Shown here piece after piece: positions 11,700 to 22,962 of a stretch of 64,000 nucleotides of DNA (within the stretch, counting starts at the first letter, position 1; each line of letters starts with the position of its first letter). Below the pieces are notes generated by a model, which had not been told where the DNA came from, ran no database searches, and saw only the letters and a program-made list of their open reading frames with translations. Both the position numbers and the translations under genes were made by a program. Where the stretch lies: NCBI GenBank assembly GCA_015680685.1, contig MNCI01017888.1:1661-65660 (forward strand), given 5' to 3'. The DNA comes from Gnetum montanum (lineage: Eukaryota; Streptophyta; Gnetopsida; Gnetales; Gnetaceae).

Positions 11700-12126
11700 G
11701 CCATGCCCTTTCAATGATGATTGGAAAGTTCCCTTTATAGTTCTCTACCTTAATTACTAGGAAGATAGTGGTCACAATGTCTTCCACTAGTTTGAATGAA
11801 ACAATGATGGATTGGTCTACCAATTCTAATCAAATATTGCTCTTCTTGAGAGGAGGAAGGTCCCATGTAGTATACATCTCATGAGAAATCAGGTTGACAC
11901 CAGAATGTAAATCAACAATAGCTTTACATGGTTCATTCCTAGCAATTTGCAAATAAATAAGAGGACTTCCAGGATCAACTATTTTCTTGGGAAGGTTGCC
12001 ATTCCAAATCCAATCAAATACAACATGAGTGAGCATAAAAATATGGATTTGAGGTGGGATTTGATTTAAAGGGGACTTAAAGGAATTTGATGCAAAGAGA
12101 GATGGAGAAATAGAGTTTCCAATCAC
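11700..12126 (-). pseudogene. Protease region of gypsy element A
   Basis: The clean part (12126-11830) contains GSPLIYLQIARNEPCKAIVD and HSGVNLIS, where the catalytic triplet DSG of the relatives has become DLHSG, i.e. the active-site context is altered. It then continues EMYTTWDLPPLKKSNI, collinear with 330-400 of the first element. Gag lies directly upstream and RT downstream, as in gypsy pol. Confidence 0.75.
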
Positions 12127-12199
12127 ATGTGTATGTGAGGACTTAGATAGATTGTGGGATCAAAATAAAGGTATTTTTCATGATTTAGTGTCTAAACCA

Positions 12200-14600
12200 C
12201 TCAATTGATGAACCTGTTGTAGATTAACGACCCTAGTAGCATTGCATTGTTATGATTGAGCTGGAAGTTCACCCTGCACAAATGGAGCAAGTGGTAGTTG
12301 TGTTGAGGGTGGAGGAACATGTTTAGGAATAGGAGGAGGATAAGGATAAAAGGTGGTATCCCTCCTTGCATGTGGAAAATGAGTTTGAAAATAATCAAGA
12401 GGGTAGTAGTGAGGTTGAAAAGTAGAAATGTGACTGGAAGAGTCACATGGAGATAGGGGTTGTTGAATGTAATACCCATACAGATCAGGTTATCTGTAAG
12501 GGTATTACTACCTTGGTGGTGCTAGTGCCCATGATTGTGTTTGTTTCCACTAATGATACTACTTGTATGGTTGCAGTGGAGTTCCACTTGGATAATATTA
12601 TTGTTGCTAGTGAAACTTCCTAGAGTTACCTTGGGGATAAGGTAACCAGATAGGTGTTTACCTTTGTGCTAGTAATGGATTCATGGCATACATCCTAGAC
12701 TCCTATAAGTGCAACATAATAGGGCAACATCCCTTAGGATGCTCATAATGATAGATGTCACACCCACCATCATCATTTGATTTAGTTCTTATAACTTCCT
12801 CTACCATATAAATCTTGCCCTTACCTCTTTGATTAGCACATTTAGCTTTCTTGTGCCTCTTGCGATCACAATCACTACCATGTTCTTTGGACTCTTTAGC
12901 AATTTTCAAGATAGCTTGAAATTGGCTATTCATGGAGTCCCATAACTAATCAACCTTTGCCAAAATTTCAGAGGTAGATTTTTTAAGTAACAAGATTTTC
13001 TAATTCACCACCTCATCAAGTGATAATTCTTCCTCATTATCATAGAATTAAACCTTCCTCTTACGAATGGAAGGATCATGGTTGTATTCCTCTATGCTTT
13101 CACATTTCCTCAATTCTCCTTCTTCTTTTGCTATTTTCTTAATCGACCATTGAATCTAATGGGCTCTTGATTCTAACAATCACTCTTGGGCATAGATGCC
13201 AAGAGTTATCCTCATTTTTGAACAAAGTCCATTTACAATGTGGCAAAGTTGCTCTAATTAAGAATAACCATGGTCAAGACATCTGTGCAATAAGAAATAG
13301 TATCGATTCATGGCAACATCAAAGGGTCCATGTGTCCCTTGTTTCCATTCTTGGATCTACTTCCTCAAGTTAGACACTTGGGAGTACATCTAATATTTGT
13401 CATTGAAAAATTCGAGCATTGTGCTCCGCCATCTAATAGATTTTGGTTCTAAGGACCAGTACTAATTTTCTACTTTTTTAATGAGTGTCTTGGGGAAAAA
13501 CTTAAGCTTTTGCCACTCATTTTCTATATTTTGCAAGGAACATGCATCATGGAAAGCTTGGAGATGGTTCTATGAATATGAGTTATATCCCCCTTCAAAT
13601 CAAGGAATATTTTCCATGTCTAGCCTCTTGATCCAACTATTCTTAATGTGCCTTGTAGGAATTCTCACTACCTCTACAATGTTTAGCTTACTCCAAGTAG
13701 TAAGAAAAGGCTCATCGAGGCCATGATTCTGATGCCTATGATGCCCTCTACTACCCCTTCATTTGTGGCAACAAGTCTCTCTTAAATGCCTGCACCCCGA
13801 GTCATGACTTGCATGACAGTCCCTACGATCATCTTCGTCTTGTCAATCACCTCTATCACGATCGCACCCCCTACAATTATGGTCAAAGCCAGAAGAGGAA
13901 GAAGAGGATGATGAAGGAGGACTAGCATCATCATAGTGCCTAAGACCCCATCTTCTATTCTCGTGGCCATGATCATGATCTTGTTTCTTGTCTACATCCC
14001 TACCCTGACTCTCCTCCTTGGATCCTCCTTTGTTGTTGGATCCATTCTTGCCAAAACCTAGATTACGGATCGTGGACTATAGATCTTGGTTTTGACCTCC
14101 TTCACCAAAGTTAAAGAGAGGAATTTCACTAAATGGAAAACCCCCAGAAAAGGGTTCTCCACCATATTTGTGATACATCAAGTATGGGGAATCATTAAAC
14201 CACTTCCCCTTCATGAATTCATAGCATTGATCTAGCTATCAATCCCTTAAATGTTGTGCATCAGTGGGATGATAATCCCTGGTGTCACTATCTTGCACAA
14301 CATACTCAACATGAAGTCCTTGGAGGCCTAATTATATAAGAGTTTGTTGGAGCATCATAGGAACAGATCGATCGAGTGGAAACACGATGTTGCCCTCCAT
14401 GCCTTGCCACTACAGTAGTTTATCCTAGTGTAAGATGAAGGTGAAACTGGGTATGTACTTATCAAGATGAGCATATACCACTCTATATTGTTGGGGCACC
14501 TACTAATGTACTTCATCAGACTTGGGTGGAGAATCGCTTTTGTGAGAAAAAGACATCTTATGTTAGGAAATAAAAAATGCAATGTGCTTCTTTAAAACTA
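12200..14600 (-). pseudogene. gag region of gypsy element A
   Basis: Minus-strand frames contain a capsid-like stretch (about 13650-13170: NIENEWQKLKFFPKTLIK, WRSTMLEFFNDKY, GTHGPFDVAMNRYYFLLHRC) that aligns with the gag of element D (22125-22430) and of the remnant at 60720-61030. Upstream is a charged Ser/Asp/His-rich stretch (13782-13976 region). Downstream, 12933-12703 is Lys-rich and ends YEHPKGCCPIM, a motif repeated at 61440-61495. Proline-rich sequence follows before protease. Structural protein of the particle; broken by stops and frameshifts. Confidence 0.75.
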
Positions 14601-14697
14601 TTGTAGTTATTTTAAAGTATGATATGACTCTAGGGTTCGTTCCAAAAATTTTGAATAAATTTTCACTAAGTCCTAGATAGTGCATGTAACAACAAAA

Positions 14698-14717
14698 GGT
14701 CCCCAGCAATGGCACCA
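14698..14717 (-). promoter_or_regulatory. Primer binding site of gypsy element A (tRNA-Asp type)
   Basis: Minus strand TGGTGCCATTGCTGGGGACC begins one base after the LTR end. The 3' end of plant tRNA-Asp complements TGGCGCCGTTGCCGGGGA, which this matches with few changes. This primes minus-strand DNA synthesis. Confidence 0.7.
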
Positions 14718-14718
14718 A

Positions 14719-15255
14719 TGATGAGCAATAAGATACCCCTACACCCAACTATATGAATCACAAGTGTTCACACACAATCTAGTCAAATTTTGTAGACCTT
14801 AAGTTCTTAAGTACATTGGTTCCAAGACATGAAATCTAATCATGACAATCATTGTCTTCTCAACTATACTTGTGGAGCTCAATGGTATGGTTAAGTATAA
14901 TTGAGGCACATGATTTTTTATTATTTTTTATTTTATGTCTATGATTAAGAATAGGTTGAAACGTGATTTATAATCAAATTAACTTCATCTAATTACTTAT
15001 CAATACTTAACTATCCTAGCTTAAGTATTTGATCCCACTTTCCATGCACATCCTGAACACGTATAATGTTGCTAGGTTACCAAACGTTAAGTTTTGCTAG
15101 GATTACCAAGAGTCATGCACATGCTTAAAGCAATCGTACTTATGTGCTTAATTAATCGCTATTTAATTGAACTAGCTTACTTTAGCTTAACTACTTGGGA
15201 GCATCAAAGGAAATTGCATAAAACATTAAATGCGTAAATAAGATGTTTAAGCTAG
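14719..15255 (-). repeat. Family 2 LTR of element A, downstream (R-U5) part
   Basis: On the minus strand this is the 3' part of the LTR; it ends ...GGTGTAGGGGTATCTTATTGCTCATCA at 14719, next to the primer binding site. It resumes on the other side of element D at 23827. Joined, the LTR is about 965 bp. GCTAG at 15251-15255 is the left target-site copy made by element D. Confidence 0.8.
15251..15255. repeat. Target-site duplication GCTAG, left copy
   Basis: GCTAG directly abuts the 3' LTR end of element D (TGATGAG at 15256) and recurs at 23822-23826 directly after the other LTR. Confidence 0.85.
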
Positions 15256-16064
15256 TGATGAGTGGCGAGATACCCCTACACTCAACCATATGAATATGAG
15301 CGTTCTCACATGCGATCCGGTCGAACTCCGCAGACAGACTAGTTGTGGCACCTAGATAGTTAGCCTTGGGTCGCAGTTCGCTATCTTCCCACCTGGACTA
15401 GTATTATATTTGTCATATATGGTTTAGTCCAGACTGAGGTGTATGATGTGTTCTAACCTACTGCTAATCCTAAAGGTAATGGAAAATAAGATTAACTAAG
15501 CTAGGAGGAAAAGGGTAAGAGAATCTAATCTAGCCTAAGTGCGATGAGCATCCATTCCTTGATTATCCGTACACATCTTGGACTTCATGCACAACTACTA
15601 CTGGGATTACCAAGCGCAGATCCTAGGTACACTACTGGGTTATCAAGTACTCACACTTAAATGCTCGTAATCAAGTCGTACTCATTCCGCGTTCTAACAT
15701 GAGTTTAAGGGTAAGAGAGACTAATTAAGAAAGTAGTAAATAACAATTAAATAAATAAACAAATTGAATGCTGCAATGATCAAGTAATCTCGATCTTTAT
15801 TGCCTATCATGTGCATGTCCAAGTACGTCACACTCGAATAAAGGATGTCGTACAATTACATTCACCACACTGCGGGCAGACATGGGAAAAATAATCTATC
15901 TCTAGAGGGATCAAACTACCAGAGTTTCGCTACAATCTAACCTATTGTTATGAAACAAGGGAGAGTCGCTTCTTATATACAGATATTACAACAGACTACG
16001 ATATCACATACGCGATATCGCGGGGGATGCGATATCGCGGCAGATGCGATATCACGTCCCATCA
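15256..16064 (-). repeat. 3' LTR of element D, 809 bp
   Basis: Aligns with 22963-23821 over its whole length. U3 (15990-16064) holds four GATATC palindromes about 18-20 bp apart; the 5' LTR has more, which accounts for much of the 50-bp length difference. R/U5 contains AATAAAGATCGAGATT on the minus strand. Confidence 0.9.
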
Positions 16065-16077
16065 TACCCCCACGACT
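16065..16077 (-). promoter_or_regulatory. Polypurine tract of element D
   Basis: Minus strand AGTCGTGGGGGTA immediately upstream of the 3' LTR; same position and nearly the same sequence as 2949-2960. Confidence 0.75.
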
Positions 16078-16217
16078 GAATAAAAACTCATCCTTGAGTT
16101 ATAGTGATTACACAGTGGATAGGTATGGGATTATTAACTGGAAAAAATGGAATGATGCCGCAGTGCACGAAGAAAACACAACACACAAAATATGCTACAA
16201 CTACAAAAATGTGGAAC

Positions 16218-18990
16218 TCATGTAGTTCCTAGTGGCGGTGGCTCCTCCATTGGTGCCTTCCCTTTGTCTTGTGCTCCATTCTTTGAGGCTTGATGGCATT
16301 GAAGTATGGCCTGGAGCTTCTCCTCTTTGGTTCAACGATCTTGTACCGTCCATGTTAATGTGCCAATGTTTGATGGAGTTGGCACCTCCCATGGACAGGG
16401 TAGTTGCGAAAACATCTGGTTGGCCTTGACATACCAAGCTGCGTACACCCGTCGTTCCTCCTCATAGGCTCTGGCTTTGTTCTTGTATTTGTGAAGGTCT
16501 ATTAGCCATCAAGCCAAGTTAGTTGCAACATCCTTCTATCCCTGGTAGTTGGCTTTTACCACCTCAAGTTCAAAATTTGCAACATCTAGTTTCTCCACCA
16601 GCTTCTTGTGGTCTGCAAATTCTACTTCATATTTGATGTGGGTGGTTGCTACCTGTTGCTCGAGCTCTAACCTCGAGTGCCTTGCTGTTAACATGGCAAG
16701 GTTGGCATATCTAAGATTTGCCAACTCCATATACTCTGTTAAGTCCTGAATCTGCAGGTCCCGGTTCTTAACTTCCGCTTGGTGGGTGAAGGCATATGTG
16801 TCCAATATGGCCTGCCAATCAATGTGTTGAGCACTGATAGTGTTGATTTGGGCCTTGGCCATATGGATCTCCTTCTCTAGGATTTGTTTGTACATCCCCA
16901 CCTGATCCCGGAAGTGCTCCTTCAGCTTCTCATGTCATTTAGCCTCATTCTACCACGCGCTTATCTCAATTGCTGACTTTTGGCAAATAGCGCGTACCTC
17001 CTCCATCAAGAGGGTTCGATTTTCTCTGGATAAATGGCTTATGTCTCGGTTGACCCAAATGAATTGTTCTCATAATTGATGAAAGTGTTCATCGTGAATG
17101 TTCTTTTGCTTTTCGATAGTGGTCAACCGAAGATTGTCAATCGCAAGCTGTTGATTCTCTTCTTGCAAGGCCTTGAGTGCCTTAAGATGCACATGAGTTT
17201 GTGCCTGTGTTGCGGAGGCATCCCAAGTGGCCATCTCCTTTTCTTCTACCACCTTTTTATTCTCTACAATTAATTTAGTTAGCTGCTCGGTTCTAAAGTT
17301 TTCTAACTGGTCTATGGGGACAAATTGCAAAGGATCCTGCTGTGTTGCTTGTAAGGCCACGAGCTGCTCTTGCAGTTTCTACATTTCAGCTTCAGCATGC
17401 TCTGCCCTTACTTCTATTAAGACCAGTTTCCCCTTCATGGAAATGAGGTTTGATTGAATTGTTGTTACATCTTGAGGGAAATCAAACAGGGACGTCAGAA
17501 CTTTCCCTGTTTGAAGCAATTGATTAAGCGCATCCTCATGTTCCGCAGGAGTCATCGAGGTTCTAGCCAAAGTTTGAGCATCCCGTGCTCCTGTAAGATC
17601 TACCGGTGGCATAACAGGTATGTTGAAGGATTCCTTAATGTGGTCTGTGACCACATCTGCAGCTCCCGTGACATTTTGGTGTTGCATGACCACTACAGTG
17701 GCCCCTTCACCAGTCTCTAACTGTACCTGGAAAGATACTGCATTTCCTGAGATCTGTTGTGACCATCTACTTTCCCCTCCTCTAGTTTGAATGGATATTT
17801 CTCCCCTTGTGCAATCCAATGAAATAGTAGGCTGCCTAGCATCATCGATGATGCAGAAGAGGTTTGCGTCATCACAACTTTCCCAACTGACCATGTCAAT
17901 GATGGCCCTAAGACAGCTCATCGACAGTCTGTAGTCTTGCGGCAGTGGCAACTGATCCTGGCTTGTGCTGAGCCCTGCTTCTTGTTGTTGGCTGGGACCT
18001 ATGGTTGGAGGTTAACTAGTTCCAACCATATGTTCTTCTTCTTGTTCTTCTTGTTCCGGTCCCAGCTCTTCGCCAGTGCTTTTCCTTAGAGCTGGCACCT
18101 TTAGCAATTTAGCATATGAAGCATTTTAAGCTTTTCAGAGGACATCATTGGTGTATCCCCGAATACCAGCACGTTGGCAAAGCTTTCTGATGAGATAGGG
18201 GAAAGGCAACGCCATCTTCCCTATCTTTCATTCTTCGAACCACCTCAGGATCTCCATCAAATATAAATGGGATAGGTTAGCGTTAACATTTACCATAAAC
18301 ACTGCACATCCTCTAGCCGCATACGTCGATATTCTTTTTAAGCCTTTTGTGGGGAAGAGGTGATATGTTCCAATTTTGAAGTAAATCTTCTCTTCTATCG
18401 TCAATTTACCAAATGCTTTATCTCTGCCATAAGCCTCTCTAACCAATCCTTTTGCACATCGAGGTCCAAACGGGTAGATAACCGAGCAACCTGGGGCCCT
18501 GTATTCAAAAGGTTTAACGCTTCTGAAATTTCCTACACAGAGAAGTCAACTGTCACACCACAAATATTCATAGTGGTGCCTTGCTCCCTATTGTGCCAAA
18601 ACTGGTACATTTCTCCTAAGTACCAGGCACTGCTTTCAGAGAGGATAGGCCAAAATGGGAATCCTTTGAGGTGATCCCTAACGACCTCAGGAGCAAACTT
18701 TGCAAATGATTTAAAATTCAACTCCACAATCACCGTAGTGAATGTGGACTTCTCATGGATGGCCTGAACGCATTCTTGGGGAAACGTGAGTTGTTGTCCC
18801 AGTTCAGGCGTTGAAGTAGCTCCTCCTTCTACCTGCCTAGACTATCCGATAGGAGGTTCATCTTGATGGATGTTGAATGATTTCTCCTCCTATTCTGCAT
18901 GTTGTCTGACAGGTCTTTGTCTTCCACCTCTCCGAGCTCGTTTGCTTCCACCTTGGGCAAGACCTTCCTGTTGTTCACGCTTCGGGCCAT
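16218..18990 (-). pseudogene. ORF2 of element D: N-terminal plant-transposon-type domain plus long coiled coil
   Basis: A frame of roughly 920 codons, minus strand, broken by about ten stops or shifts. N-terminal part (18970-18130): a basic stretch (KRARRGGRQRP), VIVELNFKSFAKFAP, FPFWPIL, WYLGEMYQFWHNRE, ICGVTVDFSVQEISEALNL, then VNVNANLSHLYLMEIL and LPFPYLIRKLCQRAGIRG. The order of these blocks reminds me of the 'putative plant transposon protein' domain found near plant retroelements; that is from memory, not a search. The middle (17951-17379) is acidic and low in motifs; 17360-16536 is rich in Leu/Glu/Gln heptads and should form a long coiled coil; the end is Pro-rich (APMEEPPPLGTT). It follows gag and replaces pol. 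A second homologous copy lies at 63665-64000. Function unknown. Confidence 0.65.
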
Positions 18991-20890
18991 CTGCAATCAC
19001 ATGGTCCAAGCATTAGTATGGTTGTTTTAGAAGTCAAGTTATACCTTACTGCTTGCCTTAATTAATGATCTTATGTTATCACGTGTGATAGTGTCCAAAA
19101 TTTTGTAATAATGAGTCCTTTGACTTAGGTGGTTTCCATTTTAGTCTCTTGATATACCTAAGGGTTAAATGATTTTTAGGCACAATTATTATAAGTGTTA
19201 AAGTTAATTACCCTAACTAATGTCCTTTGGGTGATGATAAATTTCAAAAACGTTAGGCACTTTTCAGCAAGTGTCCCTTCCCCACGACTAAATTGAACAC
19301 TCCGGGTTCAAGCAGGTTCAAACAGAATAAAAATCAGAGTACCAGCGAGCGAGATAGAGTGAGAAAAGTAAGGGTCACACAATCGCAAGTCGTAGAGAAA
19401 AATTCAAAAACTCCCCCCATGTGAATGGAAAAATGATGCTAAGTGTTGTGGGGGGTCATCTATTTATAGGCAACTGGGACACGATATTGCATACGCGATA
19501 TCTTGTCCCTAGTGATGTGAGACACCATGAAAATATTGCATTTTTTAATGATTTCCTTGAAATTAACATTGGAAATTGAGGACATTGACTATGATCAAAG
19601 AGTTTAGGGCAATTGCATTAAGTCCAAAGGAACAATTATTGATGACGATGTGGATTTTATCAAGAAAGCCTTGGGCGGTAAGAAAAAGGGTATAAAATGG
19701 TACATTGGAACATTAAAATTCAAAGGGATAATAATAAGGGAAAGAAAATTATTACGAAATTAAGCTGAGGGTAAGAAATGGTATGTGTGAGCAATGTCAT
19801 AAGTGAGAATCACAAAAAAATTACACAAGTGGATCCTCTCCAAAGTAGGTTCCAACCTATATTGCCCTTGTGTAACCACACTTAAAGTGTCTGTGGGCAC
19901 TAGAAGGGTTAAATGTAATCCGCACCAACTCCACAAAACACACACATGTAAATATCATCAGAATGAGATGAAAATTCTATGCTACATGGGACACGAGCTA
20001 CAATTACACGAACAGTGAGATGAGACGAACTATAGAAGGGATCGTAGAGATTGGGACATGAGGTAACTGACCCAGGGCACAGTGAATCCTACGTGTAAAG
20101 CATGATTAATGTGTTATTAACCCATCGTTCCAAGATTAGGACCAAGTCCATTCGTCTAAGCAATGACATTGCATTGTTTCATCCCATGATGAGCAACTAT
20201 GAGAGTACGATAACAACAAGGTGTACGATCACTTGTCGTTTTATTCAAGGGAGGAGTGATTTTTGTTTTATGGCACTTTTCTTTTTGATTTTCTTTTTCT
20301 TTTTTCCTCCTTTCTTTTTGAAACTGAATCTAGAGAAGCCGCCAACCTTCAGGCATGGATGCATGTCTTTCTAGTGGGACCCCCTAGCACAACATTGGAT
20401 TTTTGAGTGCCCTTTTGATTACTCTTACTCCCATTTTTCATTAGATCTACAAGGATCTCAGGACAACCACGTTGCATGATAACTCCCACAGAGGCCACCA
20501 AAGAGAATCCACAAGCCCCCTTGACGTCACACCCTAATCATTTCCTCTTGGTCCATCCTGCTTCATTCCTAGTACAATTAACACAAAATTAATTTTAAGT
20601 TTTAAAAATTTCAAGAATATCACTGTACCCTCGAACAAAACCTCTTATTTATGGAGTGGATGAGTGGGTGCAATGGGCTCACTGTTCAAAATAATTGATC
20701 ACTCATGACTTAATAACATAAAACACACCTCAACCAATGATCCACATGAGTGTTTTATTCATAGATGAGATTACTTACAAAAACTTAAAAAGACAAAAAC
20801 ACAAAAAGATAAAAAGATAAAACAAAAAGTTGAAAAATGAAAAACTAGAAAAGAAAAATTGAAAAATTAAAGAAAAATAAAAAGTTATTA
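18991..20890 (-). other. Non-coding spacer between gag and ORF2 in element D
   Basis: No protein motif on either strand. It contains a poly-purine/pyrimidine rich stretch (20270-20330), an A-rich stretch next to gag (20760-20885) and the promoter-like segment at 19440-19515. It occupies the place where protease-RT-integrase would be. Confidence 0.55.
19440..19515 (-). promoter_or_regulatory. LTR-like promoter segment upstream of ORF2
   Basis: Minus strand reads GATATCGCGTATGCAATATC, then a short spacer and CCTATAAATAGATGACC (TATA about 19458-19470). The same arrangement, GATATC palindromes followed by TATA(A)TA, is the U3 core of the family 1 LTRs. It lies about 470 bp upstream of the ORF2 start region, so it could drive a separate ORF2 transcript (inference). 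Confidence 0.45.
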
Positions 20891-20893
20891 ATC

Positions 20894-22830
20894 CTACTTG
20901 TTATTGGAATGTGGGATATCCCCCATAACTAAATGGTTGAGCATGGAAAGGATTAATAAATGGACGATGAGGATCCTTGCATGTTGGAAATATTGGAACT
21001 GGTCCATACTTACCCCATTGGGGTTTACACACTTGATTATAATGAGCATAGTGGGGCAATTTATACAATGTAGTTCTTGGATAACGAGTTGACGCACTAG
21101 GATGTTTGGGACCAGAAGATGGTATGCAAGGATTAGAATGATGCCTCCCATGGTTGTTTTCATTGGGNNNNNNNNNNNNNNNNNNNNNNNNNNNNNNNNN
21201 NNNNNNNNNNNNNNNNNNNNNNNNNNNNNNNNNNNNNNNNNNNNNNNNNNNNNNNNNNNNNNNNNNNNNNNNNNNNNNNNNNNNNNNNNNNNNNNNNNNN
21301 NNNNNNNNNNNNNNNNNNNNNNNNNNNNNNNNNNNNNNNNNNNNNNNNNNNNNNNNNNNNNNNNNNNNNNNNNNNNNNNNNNNNNNNNNNNNNNNNNNNN
21401 NNNNNNNNNNNNNNNNNNNNNNNNNNNNNNNNNNNNNNNNNNNNNNNNNNNNNNNNNNNNNNNNNNNNNNNNNNNNNNNNNNNNNNNNNNNNNNNNNNNN
21501 NNNNNNNNNNNNNNNNNNNNNNNNNNNNNNNNNNNNNNNNNNNNNNNNNNNNNNNNNNNNNNNNNNNNNNNNNNNNNNNNNNNNNNNNNNNNNNNNNNNN
21601 NNNNNNNNNNNNNNNNNNNNNNNNNNNNNNNNNNNNNNNNNNNNNNNNNNNNNNNNNNNNNNNNNNNNNNNNNNNNNNNNNNNNNNNNNNNNNNNNNNNN
21701 NNNNNNNNNNNNNNNNNNNNNNNNNNNNNNNNNNNNNNNNNNNNNNNNNNNNNNNNNNNNNNNNNNNNNNNNNNNNNNNNNNNNNNNNNNNNNNNNNNNN
21801 NNNNNNNNNNNNNNNNNNNNNNNNNNNNNNNNNNNNNNNNNNNNNNNNNNNNNNNNNNNNNNNNNNNNNNNNNNNNNNNNNNNNNNNNNNNNNNNNNNNN
21901 NNNNNNNNNNNNNNNNNNNNNNNNNNNNNNNNNNNNNNNNNNNNNNNNNNNNNNNNNNNNNNNNNNNNNNNNNNNNNNNNNNNNNNNNNNNNNNNNNNNN
22001 NNNNNNNNNNNNNNNNNNNNNNNNNNNNNNNNNNNNNNNNNNNNNNNNNNNNNNNNNNNNNNNNNNNNNNNNNCCACTTAATGAGCTCTTAGACTTGATG
22101 GGTTCGTAGTTCGTATAGTTGTCCTTAGGCATACATTCCTAAGGTCTCTCTTGTTTCATTACGTAGCCCATTAATGATATGATACACTAGCATTTCCTCG
22201 GAAAACCCATGGTATCGATAGTTATTTAACATCGCATAATATCTTTCTAAGGCCATGTCCAAGGGTTCATGTTGTGCTTGTTTCCATCCTTGGATTTGTT
22301 TCCTCAAGGCTAACACTCTTGCATAGGTTTGATATTTTTCGTTTAAAACTTCTACCATTGTTGACCAATGTCGTATTGACATTGATTTTAATGATCGATA
22401 CCATAATTTTTCTTGGCCAACGAGTGTCATGGGAAAGAGCTTAATTTTTTGCCACTCGTTATCAATGTTATTCCATGTGCAAGCATCGTAGAAGGCTTTG
22501 TAAATGTTGATGTGGATCTAAGTCATAGCCTCCTGAAAAATTGGGAAAGTTGTTTAAATTGAGCCTGGGTAGACGACTCTCTTTACGATGCCTATGTGAG
22601 ATTCGAACAGCCTCTTGTATTTGCTTTAAGCTTGTAGTGGCCAGTGGGGGTTCATCATCATCAGATAAGTTATGCTTTCGTGTGTTAGGATGACATTGCT
22701 TTCATTCATGTTTATAAGAAACTCCCACTTCATGTTGTATACTCCAATCTTCATCGTCATATAGTTCGTTGGTTCTCCAATGAACTTCCTCACTAAGTGT
22801 GGTGTTATTATCATCTTGTAGGAGAGGCAT
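20894..22830 (-). pseudogene. gag of element D, interrupted by the N run
   Basis: Probable start ATG at 22830 (MPLLQDDNN). The capsid-like block at 22430-22125 (GQEKLWYRSL, HWSTMVEVLNEKYQTYARV, EPLDMALERYYAMLN, INGLRNETRETLGMYA) matches the gag of element A and of 60720-61030. After the N run the frame continues Pro/His/Tyr-rich (PHYAHYNQVCKPQWGKYGP, INPFHAQPFSYGGYP) to a stop near 20905. Frame shifts occur around 22480-22680. Structural protein expected to package the element RNA. No zinc knuckle is visible, but it could be in the gap. Confidence 0.7.
21168..22073. other. Assembly gap, 906 N
   Basis: A run of 906 undetermined bases inside gag of element D. Open frames spanning it are meaningless. 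The flanking sequence is gag on both sides in the same orientation. Confidence 1.
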
Positions 22831-22940
22831 TGTTGTGTGTGAATTTATGTGACTTTTTATAATTACTTCTTTTCTAAGAGATATATCGTTAAGTCCTTTA
22901 CAGCGACTTTGTATGATATAACTAATCTAGATAACTAGCA

Positions 22941-22961
22941 CCGTCCTCGACAACGGTGCCA
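22941..22961 (-). promoter_or_regulatory. Primer binding site of element D (tRNA-Asp type)
   Basis: On the minus strand it starts TGGCACCGTTGTCGAGGAC, one base after the 5' LTR end, and matches the complement of the plant tRNA-Asp 3' end (TGGCGCCGTTGCCGGGGA) with three or four changes. tRNA-Asp priming is known for Athila-type elements. Confidence 0.8.
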
Positions 22962-22962
22962 A

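Noticed and set aside
16229-17720. Plus-strand frames opposite ORF2
   Set aside because: Antisense shadows of the coiled-coil coding sequence.
20894-22132. Long frames running through the N run on both strands
   Set aside because: Most codons are N; only the minus-strand flanks are gag. The plus-strand frames are artefacts.
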